Shown: positions 35,227 through 44,860 of the stretch, one piece after another | Layout of the letters: each line of letters begins with the position of its first letter | Numbering within the stretch: position 1 is the first letter of the stretch | DNA from: 1-14-2-50-31-20 sp965370315 | GTDB lineage: Bacteria > Bacteroidota > Ignavibacteria > Ignavibacteriales > Melioribacteraceae | Length of the DNA stretch: 64,000 bases | Direction of reading: 5' to 3' | Assembly (NCBI GenBank): GCA_965370315.1 | Contig: CBDUTO010000004.1 | Coordinates: 1 to 64,000, forward strand | Notes under the pieces: model-generated | Databases searched by the model: none | The model's input: the letters and a program-made list of their open reading frames with translations, nothing else | What the model was told of the DNA's origin: nothing | Program-made: the position numbers and the translations under genes

Positions 35227-36432
35227 ATGTTCACATTTATCGAAAACGGTTCAGTAACATCAGTCAATGGAATCAAAGCCACAGGCATCCATGCTGGTTT
35301 AAAAAGAAAAAGAAAAGATTTAGCTTTAATCGTTTCTGATGTGCCGTGTAACGTAGCAGGGACATTTACGTTAAATAAAGTTAAGGCTGCACCACTATTA
35401 GTTTCTCAAGAACTTATTAACAAAGGCGGAAAAGTGAGTGCAATTCTAGTTAATTCAGGAAATGCAAATGCTTGTACTGGCGATAGAGGTTTTACAGATG
35501 CTCTAGAATCTCAAAAGTATTGTGCTGATGTATTAGGGCTTCAACAAGATGAAGTAGTTATAAGTTCAACTGGCGTAATTGGCGAATATATGCCAATGCA
35601 TATTCTTAAGACTGGAATTAAAGCAATAGCAGAGCAACTAACAGAAGATGGGGGCGTAAAAGCAGCCAAAGCTATAATGACTACAGATTTAGTGGAAAAA
35701 TCATTTGCTGTAAAAGTTCAACTCACTTCTGGCGAAATTACAATTGGCGGAATTGCAAAAGGAAGCGGAATGATTATGCCTAACATGGCTACAATGCTCT
35801 CATTTATTACAACAGATGCTGATATTGAGGCTACATTTCTTAAAAAACTATTATTGAAGAGTGTGCAAAACTCCTTCAACAAAATATCGGTGGATGGCGA
35901 TACAAGCACAAATGATATGGTCATTCTTATGGCAAATGGAATGTCCAAAATAGCGATTGAAGAGAATAGTAGTGATGAAAATTTATTTCTCGAAGCACTT
36001 AAAGCAATTACAATTGAAATGGCAAAAATGATTGTTGTAGATGGTGAAGGTGCATCAAAACTTGTAACTGTTGCCATTACTGGGTGCAACGACAATGAGG
36101 ATGCTAATATTATTGCAAAAACTATTTCAAACTCTCCACTTGTTAAAACTGCTATTTACGGGAGTGATGCCAATTGGGGTAGAATACTAGCTGCTGTTGG
36201 TAGAAGCGGAGTTGAATTAGATCCATCGCTTGTGGAAATTAAATTTGATGACATGTTAATACTCGGGAAGGATTATAAGCATAATTTTGATGAAGAGGAC
36301 GCAACAAATATATTATCTAAAGATGAAATTACAATTTCTGTAAACCTAAATGCTGGCACAGGTAAATCAACTTGGTGGACATGTGATTTTACAGAAAAAT
36401 ATATTGAAATTAATGCATCATATAGAACATAA
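35227..36432 (+). CDS. argJ: Glutamate N-acetyltransferase/ornithine acetyltransferase
   Basis: This 401-residue Ntn-type hydrolase is made as one chain that cuts itself before the Thr in MPNMATMLSFITTDA. It recycles acetyl from acetylornithine to glutamate, giving the economical cyclic pathway. VNSGNANACTGDRG and the C-terminal NASYRT are typical. Whether it also uses acetyl-CoA cannot be told; no argA is seen here. Confidence 0.96.
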   Translation: MFTFIENGSVTSVNGIKATGIHAGLKRKRKDLALIVSDVPCNVAGTFTLNKVKAAPLLVSQELINKGGKVSAILVNSGNANACTGDRGFTDALESQKYCADVLGLQQDEVVISSTGVIGEYMPMHILKTGIKAIAEQLTEDGGVKAAKAIMTTDLVEKSFAVKVQLTSGEITIGGIAKGSGMIMPNMATMLSFITTDADIEATFLKKLLLKSVQNSFNKISVDGDTSTNDMVILMANGMSKIAIEENSSDENLFLEALKAITIEMAKMIVVDGEGASKLVTVAITGCNDNEDANIIAKTISNSPLVKTAIYGSDANWGRILAAVGRSGVELDPSLVEIKFDDMLILGKDYKHNFDEEDATNILSKDEITISVNLNAGTGKSTWWTCDFTEKYIEINASYRT

Positions 36433-36453
36433 ATTTTAGCAAGAGGAAACAAG

Positions 36454-37245
36454 ATGAAAACTGTAGTATTAAAATTAAGTGGTAAAGCTCTAAATGAATT
36501 TACAACTAATACTCATTACATAAATATGATGAATGAGTTAAATGATAATTACGATGGTGTTGTTATTGTTCACGGTGCTGGGAAAATGATCAGCGAGTGG
36601 TCGTCTGCTATGAATCTGGCTTCTTCGTTTGTTAATGGACATAGAAAAACTACAAAAGATATAATGGATGTCGTTTCAGCTGTTCAAGGTGGATTAACAA
36701 ATTCTACTGTTACAAGCTTCCTGAATGCCAAAGGATTTGAAGCAACTGGTTTAAATGGAATTGATAGAAATTTATTTGTCGCTGAATATCTTGATGAAGC
36801 CCTTGGTTTTGTTGGAGTTCCAAAGTTAAATGGAAATGTGGATTGGATAAATGATTTAATGATTAAAAATATAATTCCTGTTTACTCCTCTGTTTGCAGA
36901 GATGTTGATGGAAATTTAATGAATGTAAATGCAGATTTGTTTGCAAAGGAATTAGCAATTGCACTCTCTGCAGATACTGTTCTTTTTGTCTCGGATGTTG
37001 AAGCTGTGAAAATTGAAGGAACTAACATGCAAGAACTATCGGAACTCGATATAGTTTCTGGAATTGCAAACGGACACATTACGGATGGAATGATTCCAAA
37101 ATTGGAGAGCAGCATGGATTTATTAAAAAATAATATTAAGAAAGTATGGATAGGAAATAATCCGACAAAATTAAAATTTGATTCTGCTCCATTAAATGAT
37201 ATGGGCGGAACATGGATTGTTGAATCAAAAAGAGTGGCTGTATAA
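36454..37245 (+). CDS. argB: Acetylglutamate kinase
   Basis: This 263-residue amino-acid kinase phosphorylates N-acetylglutamate. It has VLKLSGKALNEF (phosphate loop), VIVHGAGKMISEW, and NVNADLFAKELAIALSADTVLFVSDVEAV. MIPKLESSMDLLKN is the C-terminal signature. It lacks the N-terminal helix of arginine-inhibited hexameric forms, so feedback inhibition may be weak. The stop TAA overlaps the argD ATG (TAATG). Confidence 0.93.
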   Translation: MKTVVLKLSGKALNEFTTNTHYINMMNELNDNYDGVVIVHGAGKMISEWSSAMNLASSFVNGHRKTTKDIMDVVSAVQGGLTNSTVTSFLNAKGFEATGLNGIDRNLFVAEYLDEALGFVGVPKLNGNVDWINDLMIKNIIPVYSSVCRDVDGNLMNVNADLFAKELAIALSADTVLFVSDVEAVKIEGTNMQELSELDIVSGIANGHITDGMIPKLESSMDLLKNNIKKVWIGNNPTKLKFDSAPLNDMGGTWIVESKRVAV

Positions 37246-38426
37246 TGAAAAGTGCATTGCTTCAAAATTATTCGCGTTACCCTGTAGAATTTGTAGAAGG
37301 CGAAGGGAGCAAACTCTATGATAAGAATGGGAAAGAGTATCTCGATTTTCTTTCTGGTATTGCTGTTACTGGCTTTGGACATCAGCATAATGAAACAACA
37401 AATGCTGCTAATGAACAATTGCACAAATTATGGCATGTTTCAAATTTATTTAAATCAACTCCACAAGAAGAACTTGCAAAAAAGCTTACAACTTCAACTG
37501 GAATGGATTCTGTTTTCTTTTGTAATTCTGGAACCGAAGCAAATGAAGCTGCTATTAAATTTGCTAGAAAGTGGGGTGTTGATAGAAACACAATAATTGC
37601 TACAAATGGAAGTTTCCACGGTAGAACAATGGGTAGCCTTTCAGCAACTGGACAAAGTACTTTATGGAATGGGTTTACACCAATGCTTCCTGGATTTACA
37701 TTTGTTGATTTTAATAATCTTGAACAAATAAATAGCAGCATTGATGAAAACACATGTGCTATAATGGTTGAACCTATACAGGGAGAAAGTGGCGTTATTG
37801 TTCCAGATGAAAACTATTTAATAGGTTTAAGAAATATCTGCGATGACAATAATTTATTGTTGATTCTAGATGAAGTTCAGACCGGCATTGGGAGAACTGG
37901 AAAATTATTTGCTCATCAATACTTTAATATTATTCCAGATATTCTAACATCTGCAAAAGGACTGGCAAACGGATTGCCACTTGGAGCCACTATCTGTTCA
38001 GAAAAAGTATCCACTGCTATTAAACCAGGCGATCATGGTTCAACTTTTGGTGGAAATCCCATTGCGGTTGCAGCAGCAAACAAAGTAATTGATTTGTTAT
38101 CTGTACAGCAATTAAAATTGATAAAAAATAGTGGGAAGCATATTAAGGAATTAATCTCAAATATTGATAATTCTTTAATATTAAGCTCACGAGGAAAGGG
38201 ATTAATGATCGGAGTTGAATTTGAAAAACCAATTGCTAAAACTGTTGCTAAAGCCTTATTAAATAGGGGTATAGTTGTTGGTAACTCGGGAGATACGGTT
38301 TTAAGACTACTTCCACCATTTATTATAACAAATGAAGATATCCAATATTTTGTAAAAATATTCGCTTCTGTACTCGAAATAGTTTCTTTTTCAAGTGGAA
38401 GTTCGGATATTGTCAACATAAATTAA
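37245..38426 (+). CDS. argD: Acetylornithine aminotransferase
   Basis: This 393-residue class III PLP aminotransferase has FFCNSGTEANEAAIKFARKW, EPIQGESGVIVP, LILDEVQTGIGRTG and the PLP Lys in TSAKGLANGLPLGA. It transaminates N-acetylglutamate semialdehyde. Translation is coupled to argB by a TAATG overlap. Confidence 0.96.
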   Translation: MKSALLQNYSRYPVEFVEGEGSKLYDKNGKEYLDFLSGIAVTGFGHQHNETTNAANEQLHKLWHVSNLFKSTPQEELAKKLTTSTGMDSVFFCNSGTEANEAAIKFARKWGVDRNTIIATNGSFHGRTMGSLSATGQSTLWNGFTPMLPGFTFVDFNNLEQINSSIDENTCAIMVEPIQGESGVIVPDENYLIGLRNICDDNNLLLILDEVQTGIGRTGKLFAHQYFNIIPDILTSAKGLANGLPLGATICSEKVSTAIKPGDHGSTFGGNPIAVAAANKVIDLLSVQQLKLIKNSGKHIKELISNIDNSLILSSRGKGLMIGVEFEKPIAKTVAKALLNRGIVVGNSGDTVLRLLPPFIITNEDIQYFVKIFASVLEIVSFSSGSSDIVNIN

Positions 38427-38443
38427 ATTAATTGGAGGTTGGC

Positions 38444-38899
38444 ATGTCAGCAAAATCAAAAAGACAAAGTTTTATCAAAGATTTACTAAACACAAAAATT
38501 ATTGGTAGTCAAGAAGAGCTTGCGAGACTACTATTTAAAAAAGAAGTTTCTGCAACTCAAGCTACGTTAAGTCGTGATTTTGCAGAGCTTGGAGTTGTAA
38601 GAACAATCACTGAAAATGGAATTAGGTATATCCTAAACAGTGATGAGGCTGGAAAACAAATTAGCAAATTAGTTAGCTACGAAATTATTTCAATTGAGAA
38701 TAACGAGAGCTTGATTGTTCTTAGAACTCTTGCTGGAAGGGCACAAGGAGTAGCTCACTTTATTGATAGATTAAACAAGCAAGAGATTCTCGGCACTGTT
38801 GGAGGGGATGACACTGTTCTCGTTATTCCAGATAGAGCAAAGAATATTCCGATAGTTATTAGAATGATTAAAAATATGATTACAAAAACACATTATTAA
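38444..38899 (+). CDS. argR: Arginine repressor
   Basis: This 151-residue regulator has an N-terminal winged helix (SQEELARLLFKKEVSATQATLSRDFAELGVVR) and the C-terminal arginine-binding and hexamer domain (GTVGGDDTVLVIPD). The ATG at 38444 has GGAGG upstream; an earlier TTG frame lacks a ribosome site. It is encoded inside the operon whose upstream region holds two ARG-box-like palindromes, so autoregulation is likely. Confidence 0.94.
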   Translation: MSAKSKRQSFIKDLLNTKIIGSQEELARLLFKKEVSATQATLSRDFAELGVVRTITENGIRYILNSDEAGKQISKLVSYEIISIENNESLIVLRTLAGRAQGVAHFIDRLNKQEILGTVGGDDTVLVIPDRAKNIPIVIRMIKNMITKTHY

Positions 38900-38935
38900 A
38901 TGAGTCCGCTTAACGTGGACTTGAAGGAGAAAATT

Positions 38936-40135
38936 ATGAATCCGAAAAAAATTGTTGTTGCATATTCTGGTGGATTAGACACGTCAGTAATGGTAAAATG
39001 GTTAAGCGATAAGTATGATGCTGAAATTATTGCTGTTACTGGAGACCTAGGTCAAAAAAGTGAGCTAGTTGGATTAGAAGAAAAAGCAATAAAAACCGGT
39101 GCATCAAAAGTTCACGTTATTGATTTAAAAGAAGAATTTATTAAAGAGTATGCTTTTAGTGCACTTAAAGCTGGAGCGCTTTACGAAAACGAATATCCAA
39201 TGGGTTGCTCAATTGGAAGACCGCTACTAGCTAAAATGCTCGTGGATGTTGCACTAAAAGAAGGTGCCGATACTATTGTGCATGGAGCTACTGGTAAAGG
39301 AAACGATCAAGTAAGATTTGAAGTAGGCATTCAAGCTCTTGCTCCACATTTAAATATTTTGGCACCATTAAGAACATGGGAGTTTAAAACTAGAGAACAA
39401 GAAATTGAATATGCTAAAGAACATAACATTCCTGTTCAAGCAACGAAAGATTCACCTTATTCAATTGATGAAAATCTTTTTGGAATTTCGGTTGAGTGCG
39501 GCATTTTGGAAGATCCTACTGTGGCACCGCCAGCAGATGCATATCAAATTACAACTGATCCTAAAGATGCTCCAGACGAAGCAGAGACAGTTGTAATTTC
39601 GTTTGAGAAAGGAATTCCAGTTGCATTAAATGGAGTTACAAAACCACCTGTTGACTTAGTAGTTGAGCTTAATGATCTTGGTTCTAAACATGGAATTGGC
39701 AGATTAGATATTATTGAAAATAGAGTTGTTGGAATAAAATCCAGAGAAATTTATGAAGCTCCGGCAGCAACTATTTTACATAAGGCACATCATGAGTTAG
39801 AAAAGTTAGTGATGGATAAGGATACATTCAGATATAAACAAGGTGTTTCAAACCAAGTAGCAAATATGATTTATGACGGATTATGGTTTACTCCTTTATT
39901 TAAATCTCTTATGGCTTTTGTCGATTCAACTCAAGAATATATTTCTGGAAATATTAAAGTTGAGCTTTATAAAGGAACTCTAAAAATCTTATCAAGAGAC
40001 TCTGAATTTACTCTTTACAATGAAGAATTAGCGACATACTCAGATGGAGATAAATTTGATCATGGTTCGTCTATTGGATTTATTCATCTTTATGGATTAC
40101 CATTTAAAACATTAAGTGAAGTTAGAAATAAATAG
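38936..40135 (+). CDS. argG: Argininosuccinate synthase
   Basis: This 399-residue ATP-pyrophosphatase joins citrulline and aspartate. It has the loop VVAYSGGLDTSVMVKWL, GCSIGRPLLAK, GATGKGNDQVRFE and KDSPYSIDENLFGISVECG. The ATG at 38936 is favoured by AAGGAGA just before it; the ATG at 38900 would add 12 atypical residues. Confidence 0.96.
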   Translation: MNPKKIVVAYSGGLDTSVMVKWLSDKYDAEIIAVTGDLGQKSELVGLEEKAIKTGASKVHVIDLKEEFIKEYAFSALKAGALYENEYPMGCSIGRPLLAKMLVDVALKEGADTIVHGATGKGNDQVRFEVGIQALAPHLNILAPLRTWEFKTREQEIEYAKEHNIPVQATKDSPYSIDENLFGISVECGILEDPTVAPPADAYQITTDPKDAPDEAETVVISFEKGIPVALNGVTKPPVDLVVELNDLGSKHGIGRLDIIENRVVGIKSREIYEAPAATILHKAHHELEKLVMDKDTFRYKQGVSNQVANMIYDGLWFTPLFKSLMAFVDSTQEYISGNIKVELYKGTLKILSRDSEFTLYNEELATYSDGDKFDHGSSIGFIHLYGLPFKTLSEVRNK

Positions 40136-40180
40136 AATTAGTTATAAAATTTTAGAAGTATATTGTTATTTTGCACGGAT

Positions 40181-40239
40181 GTGAGAAATTTTTTGAAGCA
40201 CACAAGATTTCTCACCCAAAACAAGGGTTCGAAATGACA
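40181..40239. repeat. Partial gtgagaaat...tcgaaatgac repeat
   Basis: gtgagaaat (40181-40189), agatttctcac (40205-40215) and gttcgaaatgac (40227-40238) are parts of the gtcatttcga family also found at 24088-24184. It lies in the argG-argH gap. Confidence 0.6.
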
Positions 40240-40280
40240 TGTCTTTCTTTTTCTTTTCATAATTTTAAGGACACACAAAC

Positions 40281-41660
40281 ATGCTCTGGGGTGGGAGATT
40301 TACAGAAAAACTAAATGATATAGCGATGGAATTCTCTTCATCGCTTTCATTTGATATAAACTTAATTACTGAAGATGTTCAAGTCAGTGTTGCTCACGCT
40401 GAGATGTTGGCTACCATTGGAATTCTGACTACTGATGAATCGCTTAAGCTTGTAGGTGGTTTGAAAAATATTTTAGAATTATATAACTCCAATAAATGGA
40501 AGCCAAGTGAATTAGAGTTTGAAGATATTCATTCTGCAATTGAAGCAAAATTATTTGAGTTAGTTGGCGATATCGCAGGCAAACTCCATACTGGCAGAAG
40601 TAGAAATGACCAAGTCGCTACCGGGTTTAGACTTTGGACAAAGAAGGCAATCACAAATTTAACAGAGCAATTATCTTTATTCCAAAATGCCTTATTAAAA
40701 TTGAGTGAATCTCACACCGAAACAATAATGCCTGGATACACACATCTTCAACGTGCTCAACCAATTTCTTTTGCCTTCCACTTACTTGCTTATGTTGAAA
40801 TGTTGGAACGTGACAAAAAGAGACTGCAATTTGTTTTGGATGAAACGGATTCTTCTCCGTTAGGCTGCGGTGCCCTTGCTGGTTCTACTCTTCCGCTTGA
40901 TAGAAATATTACAACCGATAAATTAGGTTTTAACAAACCATCTTCAAACGCATTAGATGCAATATCCGATAGGGATTTTGTTCTTGATTTTCTAAATGCT
41001 TGTAATGTTGGAATGATGCACATTAGTAGGCTCTCCGAAGAAATAATTCTATGGACTACTTCTGAATTTAATTTCATAAAACTTGGAGATGCTTTTACAA
41101 CTGGCTCCTCTCTTATGCCACAAAAGAAAAATCCTGATATGGCAGAACTTAGCAGAGGCAAAACTGGACGAGTTTACGGAAACTATACTGCCATAGCTAC
41201 AATGATGAAAGGACTTCCACTAAGCTATAACCGTGACATGCAGGAAGATAAAGAACCGATATTTGATTCCTTTAAAAATTACTCACAAGCATTATCAATG
41301 ATGACTGGAATGATTAACACATTGTCAGTAAATGAAAATAGATTCGTTGAAGAACTGGAAGGTGACTTTCTCTTTGCAACAGAACTAGCTGAATGGCTTG
41401 TTATTAAAGGAATTCCCTTTAGAGAATCTCATCATATAGTTGGAGAAGTGGTAAAAGTAGCAGAGGAAAACAATGTAAAGCTACACCAATTGACTATTGA
41501 GCAGCTCAAAAACATTAATTCAATTTTTGATAAAACAGCACTTGAAGTATTCAAAGTTGATGGTGCCCTTTATCGTAAAAAAACTTTTGGTTCCCCCAAT
41601 CCAGATATGGTTAGAACTGAAATTGAAAAATGGGTGGAATTATTAAAAACTGAGGATTAG
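40281..41660 (+). CDS. argH: Argininosuccinate lyase
   Basis: This 459-residue enzyme releases arginine and fumarate. It has LWGGRF at the start, DIHSAIEAKL, HTGRSRNDQVATGFRL, GYTHLQRAQPISFAFHL and the flexible loop GSSLMPQKKNPDMAELSRGK with the catalytic Ser. It closes the arg operon. argF, the carbamoyltransferase, is not in the window. Confidence 0.97.
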   Translation: MLWGGRFTEKLNDIAMEFSSSLSFDINLITEDVQVSVAHAEMLATIGILTTDESLKLVGGLKNILELYNSNKWKPSELEFEDIHSAIEAKLFELVGDIAGKLHTGRSRNDQVATGFRLWTKKAITNLTEQLSLFQNALLKLSESHTETIMPGYTHLQRAQPISFAFHLLAYVEMLERDKKRLQFVLDETDSSPLGCGALAGSTLPLDRNITTDKLGFNKPSSNALDAISDRDFVLDFLNACNVGMMHISRLSEEIILWTTSEFNFIKLGDAFTTGSSLMPQKKNPDMAELSRGKTGRVYGNYTAIATMMKGLPLSYNRDMQEDKEPIFDSFKNYSQALSMMTGMINTLSVNENRFVEELEGDFLFATELAEWLVIKGIPFRESHHIVGEVVKVAEENNVKLHQLTIEQLKNINSIFDKTALEVFKVDGALYRKKTFGSPNPDMVRTEIEKWVELLKTED

Positions 41661-41675
41661 GAAATTAATCCTCAG
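41644..41675 (-). terminator. Terminator between argH and the C25-like gene
   Basis: A perfect 10-bp stem, ctgaggatta (41650-41659) with taatcctcag (41666-41675), overlaps the argH stop. On the minus strand it is followed by TTTTTAATA. It best serves the minus-strand gene but could stop both transcripts. Confidence 0.8.
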
Positions 41676-41687
41676 TAACTATTCTTA

Positions 41688-43124
41688 CTATTTTATAAAA
41701 ATCATTTTACTTGTTTTAATAAAAGCGCCTGCACTTAGTCTATACAAATAAGCACCACTTGATAAGTTAGAAGCATCAAATTCAACCTCATAATTTCCAG
41801 CATTTTGAACAGAATTAACAAGAACAGCTACCTCTTGCCCAAGAATATTATAAACTGATAATTTTACTTTCAGTCCATTTAAAACATTGGAGGGAATACT
41901 ATAAGTAATTTTTGTTGTAGGATTAAAAGGGTTTGGATAATTTTGCGAGAGAATAAACTCCTTTGGTAAATTTGTCTGATAAGGATCAACATCTGCAAAA
42001 ACATCATACTTAAGTATGATTGTCGGGTCGCCAAATAAGTTGTATTTCCTATACTCTTTGCTACTACTTCTATCTAAAGTTTCTCTTAGAATATCTCCAA
42101 CTGCCACTTGAGTATATAACTTTCCCCATATTGATTGATTTATTTGCGAATTCATATTTGCATAATTGACGCCAACAGGTGCAATCCCCAGTAAAGCTCC
42201 ATCAGTTGAAAACAGCATTTCATCTAATATAGAAGTATTATTTATATCTGAATAAGATTGGCTGTGTCCAAAGCTCACAAAGAATGGTGAATTTATATTG
42301 GTTAACCTATCAACATCATCTATATGAAATAGTGATTCATGTGTGTAGATCGTATCATTTCCATGCCCACTAAAATAGATTGATGAAGCACCATATTCAT
42401 TAACATAATTGACAATTGAGTCAGTAGTTCCAAAATACTCTGACGAATCCGATTGGAAATAGTACTTTTTATTTATATAGGCGGGCGCCATTTCACTTAC
42501 TTGTGTCACAATACTCTCGAAAAGTGAACTTGCAATAAGGTTGGTGCTAGTTATCCCATCATCTGCCAAATAGAGTGAGTTGTTATTCCACCTTTCAACA
42601 GAGCTATTATTTTCATAATTAATAACTTTACTAAAATAATTTGTTAATTCATCATGTGTTCTTACTGCAACTCTTCCAATTGAAAAGCTAAGATTAGTAG
42701 TATCTTCTTCCAAAACATTTATACCATAAAAATAATCTGACTTTGCAGTATCAGTAGGTTCATAGCCTGGGACAGATACAAAACTAAAATTTGGAATACT
42801 ATCAATATCAGAAGCAAACATGAAATACTTGGGTGTTGGATTACTCCAGTTTGTTCCAGCATAGCTTATAAACTCGCGGATATTATCTTGAACTAATGTT
42901 GAATCGCTAAACTCTGCTAAAATATTATCCCTAGTTGTAACGAGTGTTTTAATACCTCTTGAACTATTTTTATGATCAGCAAATTCCTCACAGATTGGAA
43001 CAAATTTGTTTACAGTGATAATGACAAAATCATATTGATTAGATTGGTCACGTAGTGAAATACTTTGGGCTTGAACAGAAATAGAAATGAAGATAATTAA
43101 AATAAGTGCTTTTAATAGTTGCAT
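41688..43124 (-). CDS. Type IX-secreted C25 (gingipain)-like protein lacking the catalytic Cys
   Basis: This 478-residue protein has a signal peptide (about 1-19). The C25 fold is shown by YFMFASDIDSIPNF, the DYFYG segment, SIGRVAVRT and the catalytic-type His in IYFSGHGND near residue 253. The nucleophile region reads SPFFVSFGHSQSYS, where gingipains have a Cys; the only Cys in the chain is near residue 44. A T9SS type A sorting domain forms the last 80 residues (ILSQNYPNPFNPTTKITY to the end). It is therefore a surface or secreted protein, probably catalytically inactive or adapted. Confidence 0.82.
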   Translation of the reverse strand: MQLLKALILIIFISISVQAQSISLRDQSNQYDFVIITVNKFVPICEEFADHKNSSRGIKTLVTTRDNILAEFSDSTLVQDNIREFISYAGTNWSNPTPKYFMFASDIDSIPNFSFVSVPGYEPTDTAKSDYFYGINVLEEDTTNLSFSIGRVAVRTHDELTNYFSKVINYENNSSVERWNNNSLYLADDGITSTNLIASSLFESIVTQVSEMAPAYINKKYYFQSDSSEYFGTTDSIVNYVNEYGASSIYFSGHGNDTIYTHESLFHIDDVDRLTNINSPFFVSFGHSQSYSDINNTSILDEMLFSTDGALLGIAPVGVNYANMNSQINQSIWGKLYTQVAVGDILRETLDRSSSKEYRKYNLFGDPTIILKYDVFADVDPYQTNLPKEFILSQNYPNPFNPTTKITYSIPSNVLNGLKVKLSVYNILGQEVAVLVNSVQNAGNYEVEFDASNLSSGAYLYRLSAGAFIKTSKMIFIK

Positions 43125-43226
43125 ATTAGAGCCTCTTTTTATTAGTTGTAAATTTCTCGAAATGAACTAATAAAAAATAGCCGTTAGGAAATCTAATTTA
43201 AAGGGCAAAATAAATCACAAATTATA

Positions 43227-43763
43227 TTATCTTTTAAATCTATACAGTATTCCATTTTTTGGTGAAAAATCTAATTCACCTTTGAAGCCTTGCTTTCTTA
43301 ACTCGTTAACAAAGACTTTCATAAAGAATCCATGTGATACAATTAATATGTTTTTTTGTCCTGAGCTTTCAATCAGATTAATAAACTCATTTATTCTTGA
43401 AAGAGTTTTCGGTTTAACTTCCTCCTGACTTTTAAACGAAAAGAGCCAAGCAATTCTTCCAACAATTTGCCATATCATATAATGTAATTTGGTGTGGGTT
43501 CTAATAAATGCTGAGAGAGGAACTTCAACTATTAAAGGTGTTGAGATTATTGCGCCATCATAAATAGTCTTTGCAGTTATTTGAGCTCGAGACAATGTGC
43601 TTGCATAACAGACATCCCATTCGTTGCTATCTATATTTACTTCATTTGGTTTCACAGGATATATATCATATCCACTCATGCGTTCGTTAAATTCTTCTGA
43701 GTTTAAGTTCTTCTTTCCATGAGGAGAGATAACTTTAAAATGTCTTACTAAACCTATTTTCAT
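43227..43763 (-). CDS. Histidine phosphatase superfamily protein
   Basis: This approximately 178-residue protein starts MKIGLVRHFKV, with the phospho-accepting His8 in RH. It has STLSRAQITAKTI (catalytic Arg region) and the second His in IVSHGFFMK. I use the ATG at 43763, since RH normally lies within ten residues of the start; an ATG 39 nt upstream is in frame. Substrate unknown. Confidence 0.8.
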   Translation of the reverse strand: MKIGLVRHFKVISPHGKKNLNSEEFNERMSGYDIYPVKPNEVNIDSNEWDVCYASTLSRAQITAKTIYDGAIISTPLIVEVPLSAFIRTHTKLHYMIWQIVGRIAWLFSFKSQEEVKPKTLSRINEFINLIESSGQKNILIVSHGFFMKVFVNELRKQGFKGELDFSPKNGILYRFKR

Positions 43764-43886
43764 AATTTTTATAATGTTACTATAATTTATAAAATAATTC
43801 ATACCAAGACTATAAGGACTATAGCAAAAGTATCTTTGTACTAATTTAGTTATTTTGTTTAAATATATTATTAATTGGAGTTTAAA

Positions 43887-44255
43887 TTGAAAAGAGATTT
43901 AGAATTAATAAGAAAATTATTTTTCAAAATAGAAAAGTATCCTCTGAAAATTAATAATGAATTTGACTATCAAATATCTTTTGAAAATTATTCAAAAGAA
44001 GAAATCAATTTTAATTTGTTCTTAATGAGAGATGCAAATTTTATTGAGGGAATTTTTCATCGAAGTGTAATCAATAAACACTTGGAAGTAATGAATCAAA
44101 CCTTGGAAATTACTTGGGAAGGTTTTGAATTCTTTGATACTATAAAACAAACCAGTCGCTGGCAGAAGATTAAAGCAATGGTTCAAAAAGAAAATATTCC
44201 ATACTCAATTATTAAACAAGTAGGCACATCCTTTATTTTGAAGTCGTTAGAATAA
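43887..44255 (+). CDS. DUF2513 family protein
   Basis: This 122-residue protein begins KRDLELIRKLFFKIEKYP and continues through FNLFLMRDANFIEG, LEITWEGFEFFDTIKQTSRWQKIK and a Glu-Asn-Ile-Pro tail, matching DUF2513. The start is a TTG at 43887 with GGAG at 43877-43880. The family is often linked to phages and mobile DNA and resembles a winged-helix protein. Function unknown. Confidence 0.75.
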   Translation: MKRDLELIRKLFFKIEKYPLKINNEFDYQISFENYSKEEINFNLFLMRDANFIEGIFHRSVINKHLEVMNQTLEITWEGFEFFDTIKQTSRWQKIKAMVQKENIPYSIIKQVGTSFILKSLE

Positions 44256-44276
44256 ATATTACTTCGAAATTATAAA

Positions 44277-44843
44277 TTATTCCATAACTTCTTTATATCT
44301 AAAGCAATCCGTTGTATGGTCGTTTATCATTCCAATTGCTTGCATGTGGGCATACATAATTGTTGAACCTACAAATTTGAAACCTCGTTTTTTTAAGTCC
44401 TTGCTTAAGGAGTCTGATTCGGCTGATGTTGCTGGCAAGTCGCTCATCTTTTTCCATTTGTTTACAATAGGTTTGTTGTTTACAAATTGCCAAATATATT
44501 TATCAAAACTTCCAAACTCTTTTTGAACTTCCATAAAAGCTTTTGCATTTGAAACTGCTGAACGGACTTTTAATTTATTCCTTACAATAGCTGGGTTCAA
44601 CAAAAGTTTTTCAATTTTCTTTTCAGTAAATCTCGATACTTTAGTTACGTCAAAATCACTAAATAGCTTTCTGTACCCCTCGCGCTTTCGCAAAATAGTA
44701 ATCCAACTCAGTCCGGCTTGTGCACCCTCGAGAATTAGAAATTCATAATGTGTCTTATCATCATGAACAGGAACACCCCATTCCTCATCGTGATACTTTA
44801 CATATAGTTCATCTGTTCCACTCCATTCGCATCGAGTTTTCAT
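44277..44843 (-). CDS. tag: DNA-3-methyladenine glycosylase I
   Basis: This 188-residue base-excision repair enzyme has RCEWSGTDELYVKYHDEEWGVPVHDD at the start. It has EGAQAGLSWITILRKREGYRKLF, and VGSTIMYAHMQAIGMINDHTTDCF with the zinc-binding His and Cys. It lies 17 nt after the CoA-binding gene on the same strand. Confidence 0.95.
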   Translation of the reverse strand: MKTRCEWSGTDELYVKYHDEEWGVPVHDDKTHYEFLILEGAQAGLSWITILRKREGYRKLFSDFDVTKVSRFTEKKIEKLLLNPAIVRNKLKVRSAVSNAKAFMEVQKEFGSFDKYIWQFVNNKPIVNKWKKMSDLPATSAESDSLSKDLKKRGFKFVGSTIMYAHMQAIGMINDHTTDCFRYKEVME

Positions 44844-44860
44844 TTATTTACTCCTCAATA

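Noticed and set aside
41650..41675. Terminator specific to the arg operon
   Set aside because: The T-run is on the minus-strand side, so it fits the opposite gene better; service to argH is possible but unsupported.
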